Shown here: positions 1 to 11,052 of the stretch, one piece after another
Layout of the letters: each line of letters starts with the position of its first letter
How positions within the stretch are numbered: position 1 is the stretch's first letter
Source of the DNA: Streptococcus sp. SN-1
GTDB lineage: Bacteria > Bacillota > Bacilli > Lactobacillales > Streptococcaceae
DNA length: 64,000 bases
Direction of reading: 5' to 3'
Assembly: GCF_041154385.1 (NCBI RefSeq)
Contig: NZ_AP028929.1
Coordinates: 496,001 to 560,000, forward strand
Program-made: the position numbers and the translations under genes
The notes under the pieces: model-generated
The model's input: only the letters and a program-made list of their open reading frames with translations
Told to the model about the DNA's origin: nothing
Database searches by the model: none

Positions 1-1
1 A

Positions 2-2749
2 GAAATCGTCAAGGGTGGCTTTTTATTCGCTTTGAAAGAAGGAGTTTTTATTGAAAATAAACAACTTCGTCTTCTTTATCGTAAACCTGCTACTAGTTTT
101 AATGAAAAAGCTGTTCAGCAATACCAAGCCAATTGTCTGTCTGTTATGGAAGAAGTGGTTTATGAGGAGAGCGACCGCATTGACCTTGTTATCTTTATCA
201 ATGGATTAGCACTATTTGCTATCGAACTTAAGTTTAATCCCAGTGGTCAGTCTGTTCAGGATGCCATCAAGCAGCTCAAGAGGCGCAATCCTAAGAACCG
301 TCTTTTCCGTTTTGAACAGGGAGTCTTGGCTTCCTTTGCGGTGGATACCCTAGAAGTCTATATGACGACGCAATTGAAAGGACAAGAAACCTATTTTCTA
401 CCTTTTAATGTGGGGAAAGGGGAAGGTATTGAGATGGGAAGTGGCAACCCTCACAACCCTGATGGTGCCGATACAGACTATTTGTGGCTTGATGTCTTGA
501 CCAAGGATAGTATTCTCCAGTTAATAGAGAGTTTTATCTTTTTTGAGATGGATAAGCATAAAAAGAAGACCCTGATTTTCCCGAGATACCATCAGCGAAG
601 AGCAGTTAGCCGTCTCCTAGAAGACATGAAAGTCAACCATACTGACAGTAATTATCTGATTCAGCATTCGGCTGGTTCAGGTAAAACCAATACCATTGCC
701 TGGTTGGCTCATAGTTTAGTTTCTCTTCATGATGATCAGAATCAAAACATCGTGGATACTGTATTAATCGTTACAGACCGTATCGTAGTTGATCGTCAGT
801 TACAAGAAGCAGTCAAGGAAATTTCCCACAAGCCTGGAGTGGTCAAGGTAATGGGCGACAAAGAAACCTCCAGTGACTTAGCGGATGCGATTGCAGGAAA
901 TACAAAAATCATAGCTACGACTATTCATAAGTTTGCCCAGATTAACCAATCCAACTGGATGTCTGTAGGGAACACTGCGAAAAAGAAATTTGCCATCCTG
1001 ATTGATGAAGCCCACAGTTCAACGACAGGATCCTATATGAGTTCGGTTAGTCAAGTCTTGACAGAAACAGATACAGAAGATGGAACTATCGATGAGATTC
1101 AAGAAGTAAGTGTTGCGGATGCTATCGAGCAGGAGATTGCTCGGACAGGTAAGCAGGACAATGTCTCAATCATTGCCTTCACCGCAACTCCAAAGGCGAC
1201 AACTCTACAGCTATTTGGTACAACACAAGCAGATGGTTCTAAAGCTCCTTTTGATGTTTATAGTATGAAGCAAGCTATTGAGGAAGGTTTTATTCTAGAT
1301 GTTTTAGATAACTATACGACTTATAAGACCTATTACAAGCTCAATAAAGCAGTCGAAGAAGATCCTGAGCTAAAAACGACTCTTGCTAAGCGTAAGATTG
1401 CAAAGTTTGTAGAATTATCTGATGAAAATATCAATCAAAAGGTTGAAATTATCATGGATCACTTTATCAGTCATGATATTATGGCTGAATTGGGTGGTCA
1501 AGGTAAGGCTATGATTGTGACTTCGGGTCGTGAGGTAGCAGTTAAGTATCAATTGGCCTTTCAAAAGTATTTCAAAGACCACAGTATCACTAGTATTGGA
1601 ACACTGATTGCCTTTTCTGGCAAGGTTGATTACCAAGGTGGTGAATATACTGAGTCGCAAATGAATCAGGTCAAGGAAGATTATTTGAAAGATCATTTTG
1701 ATACGGAAGACTACCAAATCCTGATTGTGGCAAATAAGTATCAGACAGGGTTTGACCAACCCAAACTGGTTGCTATGTATGTAGATAAAAAGTTGCGAAG
1801 TGTTGCTGCGGTGCAAACATTGTCTCGTTTGAATCGTATCTATAGAGGATACAACAAGAAGACCTTTATCCTTGATTTTAAAAATACTTATGACGATATT
1901 CGCTCAGCTTTTTCTCCCTACTACCGTGAGACTATTTTAGCAGATACAGTCACACCTAGTGATGTCTTGACCTTGGATCGGAAAATTGATGAGTATGGTA
2001 TCTTGGACAGTGATGTTATTCATGAGTTTAATCAATTCTTATACCAAGAAAAGAGAAGCAGCAGAGAAAAGCAAAAGATGGTTTCTCTGTTAAATCAAGG
2101 TTATGATAAAGTTAGACGGTTTGATGAGAAAGAACAACTTTCTATTCGAAAGGTTATTCGAGGTTTTCTTAGAATGTATACTTTCTTGATTCAGGCAACT
2201 GCTTATCAAAATGAAGTTCTACACGAACGTTATAATTATCTGCAAGGTCTTGTCAAGATGATTGATGTTCGCATTGGAGGAGATGATTTTACAATCGCAG
2301 ATAAGATCGTAGTGGACTATATGAAACATAAGAAAACAGGTTCCTTCAGGTCAGTTTCTGAATTGGAATATCATCCAGAGTTAATACTTACCAAGCCAAG
2401 TACTGGAGGTGTTACGACTGACCAGGAGAAGCGTTTATCTGAAATCTTAGATGAAATTAACGAACAGTTGGATTTGGATATCGATCACCAAGTCGGTCTA
2501 AGTGGAGCGGTATCCATTCGTGAACTGATGAAAAAGAATCCAAGACTAAAGCAATCTGCCCGTGTCAACTCTAGAGAAGACTTCGTTTTTGCTTTTGAAG
2601 AAGAGATTGACAATGCTCTTATAGAAGGATACTCTCAGAGTCAAGATTTATTTGGTGCTCTATTAAATAATGATTCTTTCAAGAAGAGATTAGCAGATAT
2701 ATTTATTGATGATGTGTTCAAAATTTTGAAGGGATCCGAAGAAGTGTAA
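2..2749 (+). CDS. hsdR: Type I restriction enzyme R subunit (HsdR), 5' end outside window
   Basis: ATP-dependent translocase and endonuclease subunit of a type I restriction-modification enzyme. The reading frame is open to the left edge, so the N-terminus is missing; what remains is about 915 codons, whereas the family usually has about 1000. Visible motifs in order: a PD-(D/E)xK nuclease core (DRIDLVIF then AIELKF, about bases 170-235), Walker A SAGSGKT near 670-690, the helicase II motif IDEAH near 1001, TATPK near 1180, and a motif VI region with QTLSRLNR near 1815. Its hsdM and hsdS partners are not downstream, where rny begins, so they presumably lie to the left. It differs from the second hsdR at 23.5 kb, so the strain carries two type I R subunits. 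The product assignment is secure; target specificity cannot be told. Confidence 0.93.
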   Translation, partial: EIVKGGFLFALKEGVFIENKQLRLLYRKPATSFNEKAVQQYQANCLSVMEEVVYEESDRIDLVIFINGLALFAIELKFNPSGQSVQDAIKQLKRRNPKNRLFRFEQGVLASFAVDTLEVYMTTQLKGQETYFLPFNVGKGEGIEMGSGNPHNPDGADTDYLWLDVLTKDSILQLIESFIFFEMDKHKKKTLIFPRYHQRRAVSRLLEDMKVNHTDSNYLIQHSAGSGKTNTIAWLAHSLVSLHDDQNQNIVDTVLIVTDRIVVDRQLQEAVKEISHKPGVVKVMGDKETSSDLADAIAGNTKIIATTIHKFAQINQSNWMSVGNTAKKKFAILIDEAHSSTTGSYMSSVSQVLTETDTEDGTIDEIQEVSVADAIEQEIARTGKQDNVSIIAFTATPKATTLQLFGTTQADGSKAPFDVYSMKQAIEEGFILDVLDNYTTYKTYYKLNKAVEEDPELKTTLAKRKIAKFVELSDENINQKVEIIMDHFISHDIMAELGGQGKAMIVTSGREVAVKYQLAFQKYFKDHSITSIGTLIAFSGKVDYQGGEYTESQMNQVKEDYLKDHFDTEDYQILIVANKYQTGFDQPKLVAMYVDKKLRSVAAVQTLSRLNRIYRGYNKKTFILDFKNTYDDIRSAFSPYYRETILADTVTPSDVLTLDRKIDEYGILDSDVIHEFNQFLYQEKRSSREKQKMVSLLNQGYDKVRRFDEKEQLSIRKVIRGFLRMYTFLIQATAYQNEVLHERYNYLQGLVKMIDVRIGGDDFTIADKIVVDYMKHKKTGSFRSVSELEYHPELILTKPSTGGVTTDQEKRLSEILDEINEQLDLDIDHQVGLSGAVSIRELMKKNPRLKQSARVNSREDFVFAFEEEIDNALIEGYSQSQDLFGALLNNDSFKKRLADIFIDDVFKILKGSEEV

Positions 2750-2795
2750 TCCTAAAATTCACACTAATTTCCTCAAAACATATTCTATTTTAGGT

Positions 2796-2824
2796 TTGTG
2801 AAAATCACTTTTTTATGGTAGAAT
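2796..2824 (+). promoter_or_regulatory. Promoter of rny
   Basis: A TTGTGA -35 lies 17 bp from an extended -10 (TG G TAGAAT, 2816-2824). It sits in the 123-bp gap after hsdR, about 49 bp before the rny start. Seen by eye only. Confidence 0.55.
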
Positions 2825-2872
2825 GTAAAAGAATGTATGTCATTCGGAATAACAATAAAATGAGGTAAAAAC

Positions 2873-4486
2873 ATGGAAATCATGTCGCTTGCGATTGCTG
2901 TTTTTGCCGTCATCATTGGTTTAGTCATTGGATATGTCAGCATCTCAGCTAAGATGAAATCATCTCAGGAAGCTGCAGAGTTGATGCTTTTAAATGCTGA
3001 ACAAGAAGCAACTAATTTACGTGGACAAGCTGAACGTGAAGCAGATTTACTTGTTAATGAAGCCAAACGTGAAAGCAAGTCTCTTAAAAAAGAAGCACTA
3101 TTGGAGGCCAAAGAAGAAGCCAGAAAATACCGTGAAGAAGTGGACGCTGAATTCAAATCAGAACGTCAAGAACTCAAACAAATCGAAAGTCGTTTGACAG
3201 AGAGAGCTACTAGCCTTGACCGTAAAGACGACAATTTGACGAGTAAAGAACAAACACTTGAACAAAAAGAACAAAGTATTTCTGATAGAGCGAAAAACCT
3301 TGATGCGCGTGAAGAGCAATTAGAGGAAGTCGAAAGACAAAAAGAAGCAGAGTTAGAGCGTATTGGTGCCCTGTCTCAGGCAGAAGCACGAGATATTATC
3401 TTGGCACAGACAGAGGAAAACTTGACCAAGGAGATTGCTAGCCGCATTCGCGAAGCTGAGCAAGAGGTCAAGGAACGTTCTGACAAGATGGCCAAGGACA
3501 TCTTGGTTCAAGCTATGCAACGTATCGCTGGTGAATATGTAGCGGAGTCAACAAACTCAACGGTTCATCTGCCAGACGATACTATGAAGGGCCGCATTAT
3601 TGGTCGCGAAGGTCGTAACATTCGTACCTTTGAAAGTTTGACAGGGGTTGATGTCATTATCGACGATACGCCAGAAGTGGTGACCTTGTCAGGTTTTGAC
3701 CCGATTCGTCGTGAGATTGCCCGTATGACTATGGAAATGTTGCTCAAAGATGGTCGTATCCACCCAGCTCGTATCGAAGAGTTGGTTGAGAAAAACCGTC
3801 AAGAGATTGACAATAAGATCCGTGAATACGGTGAGGCTGCTGCCTATGAAATTGGTGCGCCAAACCTTCATCCGGACTTGATGAAGATTATGGGACGTTT
3901 GCAGTTCCGTACTTCATATGGACAAAATGTCTTGCGCCATTCGATTGAGGTTGCTAAGTTGGCTGGTATCATGGCTAGTGAGCTTGGTGAAAATGCGGCT
4001 CTTGCCCGTCGTGCCGGATTCCTTCACGATATCGGGAAAGCTATTGACCGCGAGGTTGAAGGTAGCCATGTTGAAATCGGTATGGAATTGGCTCGTAAGT
4101 ACAAGGAACATCCAGTTGTGGTCAATACGATTGCTAGCCACCACGGCGATGTTGAAGCTGAGAGCGTCATTGCAGTGATTGTTGCTGCAGCAGATGCCTT
4201 GAGTGCGGCACGTCCAGGTGCTCGTAGTGAGTCTCTTGAAAGCTACATCAAGCGTCTTCATGATTTGGAAGAAATTGCGAACGGCTTTGAGGGAGTGCAA
4301 ACTAGCTTTGCCCTTCAAGCAGGACGTGAAATTCGTATCATGGTAAATCCAGGACAAATCAAGGACGACAAAGTCACAATCTTGGCTCACAAAGTTCGTG
4401 AGAAAATTGAAAACAATCTCGATTACCCAGGAAATATCAAGGTAACCGTGATTCGCGAGCTTCGTGCAGTAGATTATGCTAAATAA
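2873..4486 (+). CDS. rny: Ribonuclease Y
   Basis: Membrane-anchored endoribonuclease that starts decay of many mRNAs in Firmicutes. The 537-aa product has the full family layout: an N-terminal transmembrane helix (about residues 4-22), a long charged coiled coil (about 25-200, rich in E/K/R/Q), a KH domain ([12 protein letters not shown], about residue 238 on) and an HD phosphohydrolase domain (RHSIEVAKL then FLHDIGKA, about 354-395). The ATG at 2873 has a GAGG ribosome-binding site 7 bases upstream. It has its own promoter and a terminator after the stop. Three other ribonuclease genes (pnp, mrnC, rnjB) lie elsewhere in this window. Length and domain order are standard. Confidence 0.97.
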   Translation: MEIMSLAIAVFAVIIGLVIGYVSISAKMKSSQEAAELMLLNAEQEATNLRGQAEREADLLVNEAKRESKSLKKEALLEAKEEARKYREEVDAEFKSERQELKQIESRLTERATSLDRKDDNLTSKEQTLEQKEQSISDRAKNLDAREEQLEEVERQKEAELERIGALSQAEARDIILAQTEENLTKEIASRIREAEQEVKERSDKMAKDILVQAMQRIAGEYVAESTNSTVHLPDDTMKGRIIGREGRNIRTFESLTGVDVIIDDTPEVVTLSGFDPIRREIARMTMEMLLKDGRIHPARIEELVEKNRQEIDNKIREYGEAAAYEIGAPNLHPDLMKIMGRLQFRTSYGQNVLRHSIEVAKLAGIMASELGENAALARRAGFLHDIGKAIDREVEGSHVEIGMELARKYKEHPVVVNTIASHHGDVEAESVIAVIVAAADALSAARPGARSESLESYIKRLHDLEEIANGFEGVQTSFALQAGREIRIMVNPGQIKDDKVTILAHKVREKIENNLDYPGNIKVTVIRELRAVDYAK

Positions 4487-4495
4487 ATAAGAAAG

Positions 4496-4522
4496 AGCAG
4501 TTGAAAAATTACTGCTTTTTTG
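4496..4522 (+). terminator. Rho-independent terminator after rny
   Basis: Stem AGCAGT / ACTGCT with a 9-base loop, followed by TTTTTT. The stem is short, so termination may be partial. Confidence 0.65.
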
Positions 4523-4600
4523 TTACACTAGATAGAAAGACTGTAAAGGATAATCTGGCTTTTTGCCATTATTCTAGAGAAATGTTATTTCACAGACTGA

Positions 4601-5242
<642 letters not shown>

Positions 5243-5266
5243 AATTTAGAAAATAGGTACAAGCAA

Positions 5267-5581
5267 ATGATGTTAAAACCCTCTATTGATACCTTGCTCG
5301 ACAAGGTTCCTTCAAAATATTCACTCGTAATCTTGGAAGCAAAACGTGCCCACGAATTGGAAGCAGGTGCGCCAGCAACTCAAGGTTTCAAGTCTGAAAA
5401 ATCAACTCTTCGCGCTTTAGAAGAAATCGAATCAGGAAACGTTACAATTCACCCAGATCCAGAAGGGAAACGTGAAGCAGTGCGTCGCCGTATCGAAGAA
5501 GAAAAACGCCGCAAAGAAGAGGAAGAAAAGAAAATCAAAGAGCAAATAGCTAAAGAAAAAGAAGATGGTGAAAAAATTTAA
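5267..5581 (+). CDS. rpoZ: RNA polymerase omega subunit
   Basis: Small accessory subunit that helps fold and hold the beta' subunit of RNA polymerase. 104 aa. The N-terminal [20 protein letters not shown] and the conserved LEAKRAHEL helix are typical. The C-terminal third is a highly charged K/E/R helix, usual in streptococci. Two adjacent ATG codons (5267 and 5270) could serve as start; the ribosome-binding site is weak (AGG). It lies between gmk and priA. Confidence 0.95.
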
Positions 5582-5646
5582 GGTTGGGGGGACTCAATCT
5601 TATTTTTTCTATTGCAAGAATGTACTGACAAGGAGGAGGTGAGAAG

Positions 5647-8043
5647 ATGGCCATAGCCAAGATTATTGTAGATGTGCCTTTGATGCAGACGGACCAGCCC
5701 TATAGTTACAGGATTCCTGAGGAGTTTGAGGGAATGCTGGAAGTTGGGATGCGGGTTCATGTGCCTTTTGGTAAGGGCAATCGCCTGATTCAAGGGATTG
5801 TTCTTGGTTTGGAGTCCCAACCAGATGAAGAAGAGATGGAGCAAGATTTAAAAGATATTGCAGAGGTACTGGATTTTTCTCCTGTTCTCACGCAAGAACA
5901 ACTCTGGCTAGCTGAAGAGCTCCGCAAGTCCGTCTTTTCCTATAAAATCTCTATCCTCAAGGCTATGTTACCAGGGTTTCTGAACTCTAGCTATGATAAA
6001 ATTCTCTATCCTAAGGCAGGTCTGAGTCAGGAAGACCGAGAGCGCTTGTTTGGTTCAGAAGATTCGCTTGCCTTTTCTTCTCTAGATTTAGATAAACAAG
6101 CTGAAATGATGCGTTTGACTAGAAAAGGCCTGCTTGGTCTAGAATATCAGGCGATTGATCAAAAGAAGGTCAAGACCCAGTCTTGGTATGAGGTAGACCT
6201 TGCTCAATTAGAAAGTGTAGAGATTTCTACACGCGCCAAGAAAAAGTTGGAATTGAGAGGTTATTTGCTGTCTCATCCTGAGAGTGCTCCCTTGGCTAGT
6301 TTGTTAGAGTCCTACTCGCGGGAGCAAGTCAACTTTTTTGTGGAACAAGGTGCTGTTACCATAGTCCAAAAGGAAGTTCAACGCTCGGCTGCTTATTTTG
6401 AAGGCATTGAGGCAAGTCAGCCTTTGGAGTTGAATCCAGAACAAAGGCAGGCGCGTGATGCGGTTGTCAGTGCGATTGGCAGTCATCAGCCTCCCTTCCT
6501 CCTTCAAGGGATTACAGGAAGTGGGAAGACCGAGGTCTACTTGCAGATTATCCAAGGAGCTTTGGACAAGGGCAAGACAGCTATTTTGCTGGTGCCTGAG
6601 ATTTCCTTGACTCCACAGATGACGGAGCGTTTTATTGCTCGTTTTGGTGAGAAAGTGGCCATTCTTCACTCAGGCCTGTCCAATGGTGAAAAGTATGATG
6701 AATGGCGCAAGGTCGAGCGTGGAGACGCCCAAGTTGTTGTTGGCGCCAGATCGGCCATCTTTGCTCCGCTGAAAAATCTAGGTGTTATGATTATTGATGA
6801 GGAGCATGAAGCGACTTATAAGCAGGACAGCAATCCCCGTTACCATGCTAGAGAAGTGGCCATTTTACGGGCCCAGTATAATCAAGCGGCCCTGGTTCTT
6901 GGATCTGCGACACCAAGTCTGGAAAGCCGGGCGCGTGCTGGAAAAGGCGTTTATCAACATTTACGTCTGACCCAACGCGCCAATCCTTTAGCTAGGATCC
7001 CTGAGGTTCAAGTGATTGACTTTCGGGACTATATCGGACAAAATGAGACGTCAAACTTTACGCCACCTTTGTTAGAAGCTATTCAGGACCGTCTAGCTAA
7101 AAAAGAGCAGGTAGTTCTCATGCTCAATCGTCGTGGCTATTCTAGCTTTGTTATGTGTCGGGAGTGTGGAACTGTGGATACTTGTCCTAACTGTGACATT
7201 TCCTTGACCTTGCACATGGATACCAAGACCATGAACTGCCATTATTGTGGCTTTTCTAAGGACATTCCTCAGGTCTGTCCTAACTGTAAGAGCCGAAGTA
7301 TTCGTTACTATGGGACAGGAACTCAGAAGGCTTATGACGAGCTGGCAGAACTCTTTCCCCAGGCTCGCATTCTGCGCATGGATGTGGATACGACTCGTAA
7401 GAAAGGTAGCCATCAAGCTCTGCTTGACCAGTTTGGTCGAGGGGAAGCAGATATTTTACTAGGTACTCAGATGATTGCCAAGGGATTGGATTTTCCCAAT
7501 GTTACCTTAGTCGGAGTGCTCAATGCAGATACGGCCTTGAATTTGCCTGATTTCCGTTCTTCTGAAAGAACCTTTCAACTCTTGACTCAGGTGGCAGGTC
7601 GGGCAGGACGTGCTGAAAAAGCTGGGCAGGTCTTGATTCAGTCTTACAATCCTCAGCACTACGCTATTCGATTTGCAAAAGACCAGGACTACGAAGGCTT
7701 TTATGCTTATGAAATGGGTATCAGACGACAACTAGGCTATCCACCTTACTATTTCACCATTGGCATTACCCTTTCTCACAAGAAGGAAGAAGAGGTTGTC
7801 AAACGTGCTTATGAAGTCATGAATATTTTGCGGTCAGGTTTGTCTGAAACCAGTAACATCCTCGGGCCAACGCCCAAACCGATTGCCCGTACCCACAACC
7901 TCTATCATTACCAGATTTTAATTAAATACCGTTTAGAAGATGAGCTGGGGCCGACCCTTAACCAGGTCTTGGCCCTGACTCAAGAACGGGAAAATAGTGA
8001 GCTCCGTCTCAGCATTGACCATGAGCCACAGCAATTTTTATAA
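5647..8043 (+). CDS. priA: Primosomal protein N' (replication restart helicase PriA)
   Basis: 3'-5' DNA helicase that recognises stalled forks and D-loops and starts primosome reassembly. The product has 798 aa. It has an N-terminal DNA-binding domain (1-110), Walker A GITGSGKTEVY at about 287, the DEEH box at about 382, SATPS at about 420, and a zinc-binding insertion with eight cysteines (CRECGTVDTCPNC and CHYCGF..CPNC, about 503-550). The C-terminal GRAGR motif VI is present. A GGAGG ribosome-binding site precedes the ATG, and fmt follows 12 bases after the stop, so they are co-transcribed. Intact. Confidence 0.97.
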   Translation: MAIAKIIVDVPLMQTDQPYSYRIPEEFEGMLEVGMRVHVPFGKGNRLIQGIVLGLESQPDEEEMEQDLKDIAEVLDFSPVLTQEQLWLAEELRKSVFSYKISILKAMLPGFLNSSYDKILYPKAGLSQEDRERLFGSEDSLAFSSLDLDKQAEMMRLTRKGLLGLEYQAIDQKKVKTQSWYEVDLAQLESVEISTRAKKKLELRGYLLSHPESAPLASLLESYSREQVNFFVEQGAVTIVQKEVQRSAAYFEGIEASQPLELNPEQRQARDAVVSAIGSHQPPFLLQGITGSGKTEVYLQIIQGALDKGKTAILLVPEISLTPQMTERFIARFGEKVAILHSGLSNGEKYDEWRKVERGDAQVVVGARSAIFAPLKNLGVMIIDEEHEATYKQDSNPRYHAREVAILRAQYNQAALVLGSATPSLESRARAGKGVYQHLRLTQRANPLARIPEVQVIDFRDYIGQNETSNFTPPLLEAIQDRLAKKEQVVLMLNRRGYSSFVMCRECGTVDTCPNCDISLTLHMDTKTMNCHYCGFSKDIPQVCPNCKSRSIRYYGTGTQKAYDELAELFPQARILRMDVDTTRKKGSHQALLDQFGRGEADILLGTQMIAKGLDFPNVTLVGVLNADTALNLPDFRSSERTFQLLTQVAGRAGRAEKAGQVLIQSYNPQHYAIRFAKDQDYEGFYAYEMGIRRQLGYPPYYFTIGITLSHKKEEEVVKRAYEVMNILRSGLSETSNILGPTPKPIARTHNLYHYQILIKYRLEDELGPTLNQVLALTQERENSELRLSIDHEPQQFL

Positions 8044-8055
8044 GAAGGAGAAGAT

Positions 8056-8991
8056 ATGACAAAATTAATCTTTATGGGGACCCCCGACTTTTCAGCAACA
8101 GTCTTAAAAGGACTTTTGACAGATGACCGTTACGAAATTCTAGCCGTTGTGACCCAGCCAGACCGTGCTGTAGGCCGTAAAAAAGTTATCCAAGAAACAC
8201 CAGTCAAGCAGGCTGCCAAGGAAGCAGGTCTTCCTATCTATCAACCTGAAAAATTATCTGGAAGTCCAGAGATGGAAGCTATTATGAAGCTAGGAGCAGA
8301 TGGAATTGTGACTGCTGCTTTTGGGCAGTTTCTCCCAAGTAAACTCCTTGATAGCATGGATTTTGCGATCAACGTTCACGCTTCCCTCCTTCCTAAACAT
8401 CGTGGTGGTGCGCCTATCCATTATGCCTTGATTCAAGGTGATGAGGAAGCTGGTGTGACCATTATGGAAATGGTTAAGGAAATGGATGCAGGAGATATGA
8501 TTTCTCGTCGCAGTATTCCAATCATGGATGAGGACAATGTTGGCACCTTGTTTGAGAAATTAGCGTTAGTTGGTCGCGCTTTGCTTTTAGACACTCTGCC
8601 GGCCTATATTGCTGGGGAAATCAAACCTGAACCACAGGATCCAAGTCAGGTTACTTTCTCGCCAAATATCAAGCCAGAGGAAGAAAAACTGGACTGGAAC
8701 AAAACCAATCGTCAACTTTTTAACCAGATCCGTGGGATGAACCCGTGGCCTGTTGCCCATACTTTCCTTAAGGGCGACCGCTTTAAGATTTATGAAGCTC
8801 TAGCTGTAGAAGGTCAGGGAAATCCAGGTGAGATCCTCTCTATTGGCAAGAAAGAATTGATTGTTGCAACGGCAGAAGGAGCTTTATCTCTCAAACAAGT
8901 GCAGCCAGCGGGTAAACCTAAGATGGACATTGCTTCCTTCCTCAACGGAGTTGGACGTACATTGACTGTAGGAGAACGATTTGGTGACTAA
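8056..8991 (+). CDS. fmt: Methionyl-tRNA formyltransferase
   Basis: Transfers the formyl group from 10-formyltetrahydrofolate to initiator Met-tRNA. The product has 311 aa, standard length. It starts with the [11 protein letters not shown] motif, has the catalytic Asn-x-His in [15 protein letters not shown] (about 109-123) and the C-terminal OB-like tRNA-binding domain (from about 205). An AAGGAG ribosome-binding site is in place. Its last codons overlap the start of rsmB, so the two are translationally coupled. Confidence 0.97.
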   Translation: MTKLIFMGTPDFSATVLKGLLTDDRYEILAVVTQPDRAVGRKKVIQETPVKQAAKEAGLPIYQPEKLSGSPEMEAIMKLGADGIVTAAFGQFLPSKLLDSMDFAINVHASLLPKHRGGAPIHYALIQGDEEAGVTIMEMVKEMDAGDMISRRSIPIMDEDNVGTLFEKLALVGRALLLDTLPAYIAGEIKPEPQDPSQVTFSPNIKPEEEKLDWNKTNRQLFNQIRGMNPWPVAHTFLKGDRFKIYEALAVEGQGNPGEILSIGKKELIVATAEGALSLKQVQPAGKPKMDIASFLNGVGRTLTVGERFGD

Positions 8992-10297
8992 AGTAGAAAC
9001 GGCTAGAAGTTTAGCCCTAGCGGTATTAGAAGATGTCTTTATCAATCAAGCATACTCAAATATCGCCTTAAATAAGCATCTCAAGGGAAGTCAGCTCTCT
9101 GCAGCAGACAAGGGTTTGGTAACCGAGCTGGTCTATGGAACGGTAGCCCGCAAACTCACCTTAGAATGGTATCTATCACACTTTATCGAAGACAGAGACC
9201 AGTTAGACAGTTGGCTTTATGTCCTTCTTCTCATGAGTGCCTACCAGATCCGCTATTTGAACAAGATCCCAGACCATGCTGTGGTCAATGAAGCAGTAGA
9301 ATTGGCCAAAGTCCGTAAAAAAGGCAGTGAAAAATTGGTCAACGCCGTCCTTCGCCGTATCTTGCGTGAAGGGTGGCCAGATATTGCTAGCATCAAACGA
9401 AAAAACAAGCGTGATTCCATTGCCTATTCCCTTCCGGTTTGGTTGGTGTCTAAACTTAAGGAAGAATACGGAGAAGAGCGAGCGCAAGCTATTTTTGAAA
9501 GCCTTTTGGTGCGAAACAAAGCCAGTATTCGTGTGACTGATTTAAGCCGAAAAGAGGAAATCCAAACCTTGTTGGAGGCCAGTGATTCATCCTTGTCTCC
9601 TTCTGGTTTGGTTAAGGAGCAGGGGCATTTTGCAGGCCATGATTTGTTTGCGGAGGGAGCCATTACCATCCAAGACGAGTCCAGTCAGCTGGTTGCTCCG
9701 ACGCTTGATTTACAAGGCAATGAGCAGGTTCTAGATGCCTGTGCGGCTCCGGGTGGGAAAACAGCCCATATAGCCTCTTATCTCACGACAGGTCAGGTTA
9801 CTGCTCTGGACCTTTACGATCACAAGTTGGACTTAATCCAAGAAAATGCGGAGCGTTTAGGGGTTGCAGATCGGGTTCAAAGGCAAAAATTAGATGCCAG
9901 AAAGGTGCATGAGTTTTTTGGTCAGGATTCATTTGATAAGATTTTGGTAGATGCTCCCTGTTCAGGAATAGGTCTTTTGCGCCGAAAACCAGACATCAAA
10001 TACAATAAAGAAACGGCAGATTTCGCGTCCTTGCAGGAAATTCAGCTAGAAATATTAGGTAGTGTTTGTCAAACACTAGGCAAAGGTGGTATAATAACTT
10101 ATAGTACCTGTACTATTGTCTCAGAGGAGAATTTCCAAGTCGTTGAGGCGTTTTTAGAAAGTCATCCTGAGTTCGAGCAGGTAAAACTAGAACATGAATG
10201 TAAGGATATCATGAAAGACGGCTGTATCCTCATTACACCTGAATTGTATGGAAGTGATGGATTCTTCATCAGTCAATTTCGTAAGATATCGGATTAG
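8984..10297 (+). CDS. rsmB: 16S rRNA m5C967 methyltransferase RsmB (Sun/Fmu)
   Basis: S-adenosylmethionine-dependent methyltransferase that makes 5-methylcytosine at 16S rRNA position 967 (E. coli numbering). It has an N-terminal NusB-like RNA-binding domain (1-140), a SAM motif [10 protein letters not shown], the motif IV cysteine in DAPCSG and the catalytic motif VI cysteine in YSTCT. The start is chosen at GTG 8984 (MTKVETARS), which overlaps the fmt stop; a TTG one codon upstream is the alternative. phpP follows after 14 bases. 437 aa, complete. Confidence 0.94.
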   Translation: MTKVETARSLALAVLEDVFINQAYSNIALNKHLKGSQLSAADKGLVTELVYGTVARKLTLEWYLSHFIEDRDQLDSWLYVLLLMSAYQIRYLNKIPDHAVVNEAVELAKVRKKGSEKLVNAVLRRILREGWPDIASIKRKNKRDSIAYSLPVWLVSKLKEEYGEERAQAIFESLLVRNKASIRVTDLSRKEEIQTLLEASDSSLSPSGLVKEQGHFAGHDLFAEGAITIQDESSQLVAPTLDLQGNEQVLDACAAPGGKTAHIASYLTTGQVTALDLYDHKLDLIQENAERLGVADRVQRQKLDARKVHEFFGQDSFDKILVDAPCSGIGLLRRKPDIKYNKETADFASLQEIQLEILGSVCQTLGKGGIITYSTCTIVSEENFQVVEAFLESHPEFEQVKLEHECKDIMKDGCILITPELYGSDGFFISQFRKISD

Positions 10298-10311
10298 GAA
10301 GGAACTGACAC

Positions 10312-11052
10312 ATGGAAATTTCATTATTAACAGATGTTGGTCAGAAACGAACAAATAACCAAGACTATGTCAACCACTATGTCAATAGAGCTGGACGTAC
10401 TATGATTATTTTAGCTGATGGGATGGGAGGTCATCGCGCAGGGAATATCGCCAGTGAAATGGCGGTAACAGACCTAGGTATAGCTTGGGTTGACACCCAG
10501 ATTGATACAGTCAATGAAGTGCGTGAATGGTTCGCCAATTACTTAGAAATTGAAAATCAAAAGATTCATCAACTTGGACAAGATGATGCCTATAAAGGAA
10601 TGGGAACAACTCTTGAGGCTGTTGCTATTATTGGTAATCAGGCTATCTATGCTCATATTGGAGATTCTCGTATCGGTTTGATTCGTGGGGAAGAATACCA
10701 TCAGTTAACGAGCGACCATTCTTTGGTCAATGAATTGCTCAAGGCTGGTCAATTGACGCCAGAAGAAGCAGCCAGTCATCCACAGAAAAATATTATTACT
10801 CAATCTATCGGTCAAAAAGATGAAATTCAACCTGATTTTGGAATGATTACCCTTGAGCCAGGAGACTATCTCTTGCTCAATAGTGATGGTTTGACCAACA
10901 TGATTTCAGGCAGTGAGATTTGTGATATTGTAACTAGTGATATTCCTTTGGCAGATAAAACAGCGACGCTCGTGCGTTTTGCTAACAATGCAGGAGGTTT
11001 AGACAACATTACGGTTGCCCTTGTTTCTATGAACGAGGAGGATGCAGAATGA
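10312..11052 (+). CDS. phpP: PP2C-family Ser/Thr protein phosphatase PhpP
   Basis: Metal-dependent phosphatase that reverses phosphorylation by the kinase encoded next to it. 246 aa, standard. PP2C motifs: the N-terminal [13 protein letters not shown], metal-binding DGMGGHRAG (about 37-45), IGDSR, NSDGL and the final GGLDNIT. The stop overlaps the stkP start by 4 bases, a coupling that keeps phosphatase and kinase in step. In pneumococcus the pair controls cell division and wall synthesis (established knowledge). Also called stp1. Confidence 0.96.
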   Translation: MEISLLTDVGQKRTNNQDYVNHYVNRAGRTMIILADGMGGHRAGNIASEMAVTDLGIAWVDTQIDTVNEVREWFANYLEIENQKIHQLGQDDAYKGMGTTLEAVAIIGNQAIYAHIGDSRIGLIRGEEYHQLTSDHSLVNELLKAGQLTPEEAASHPQKNIITQSIGQKDEIQPDFGMITLEPGDYLLLNSDGLTNMISGSEICDIVTSDIPLADKTATLVRFANNAGGLDNITVALVSMNEEDAE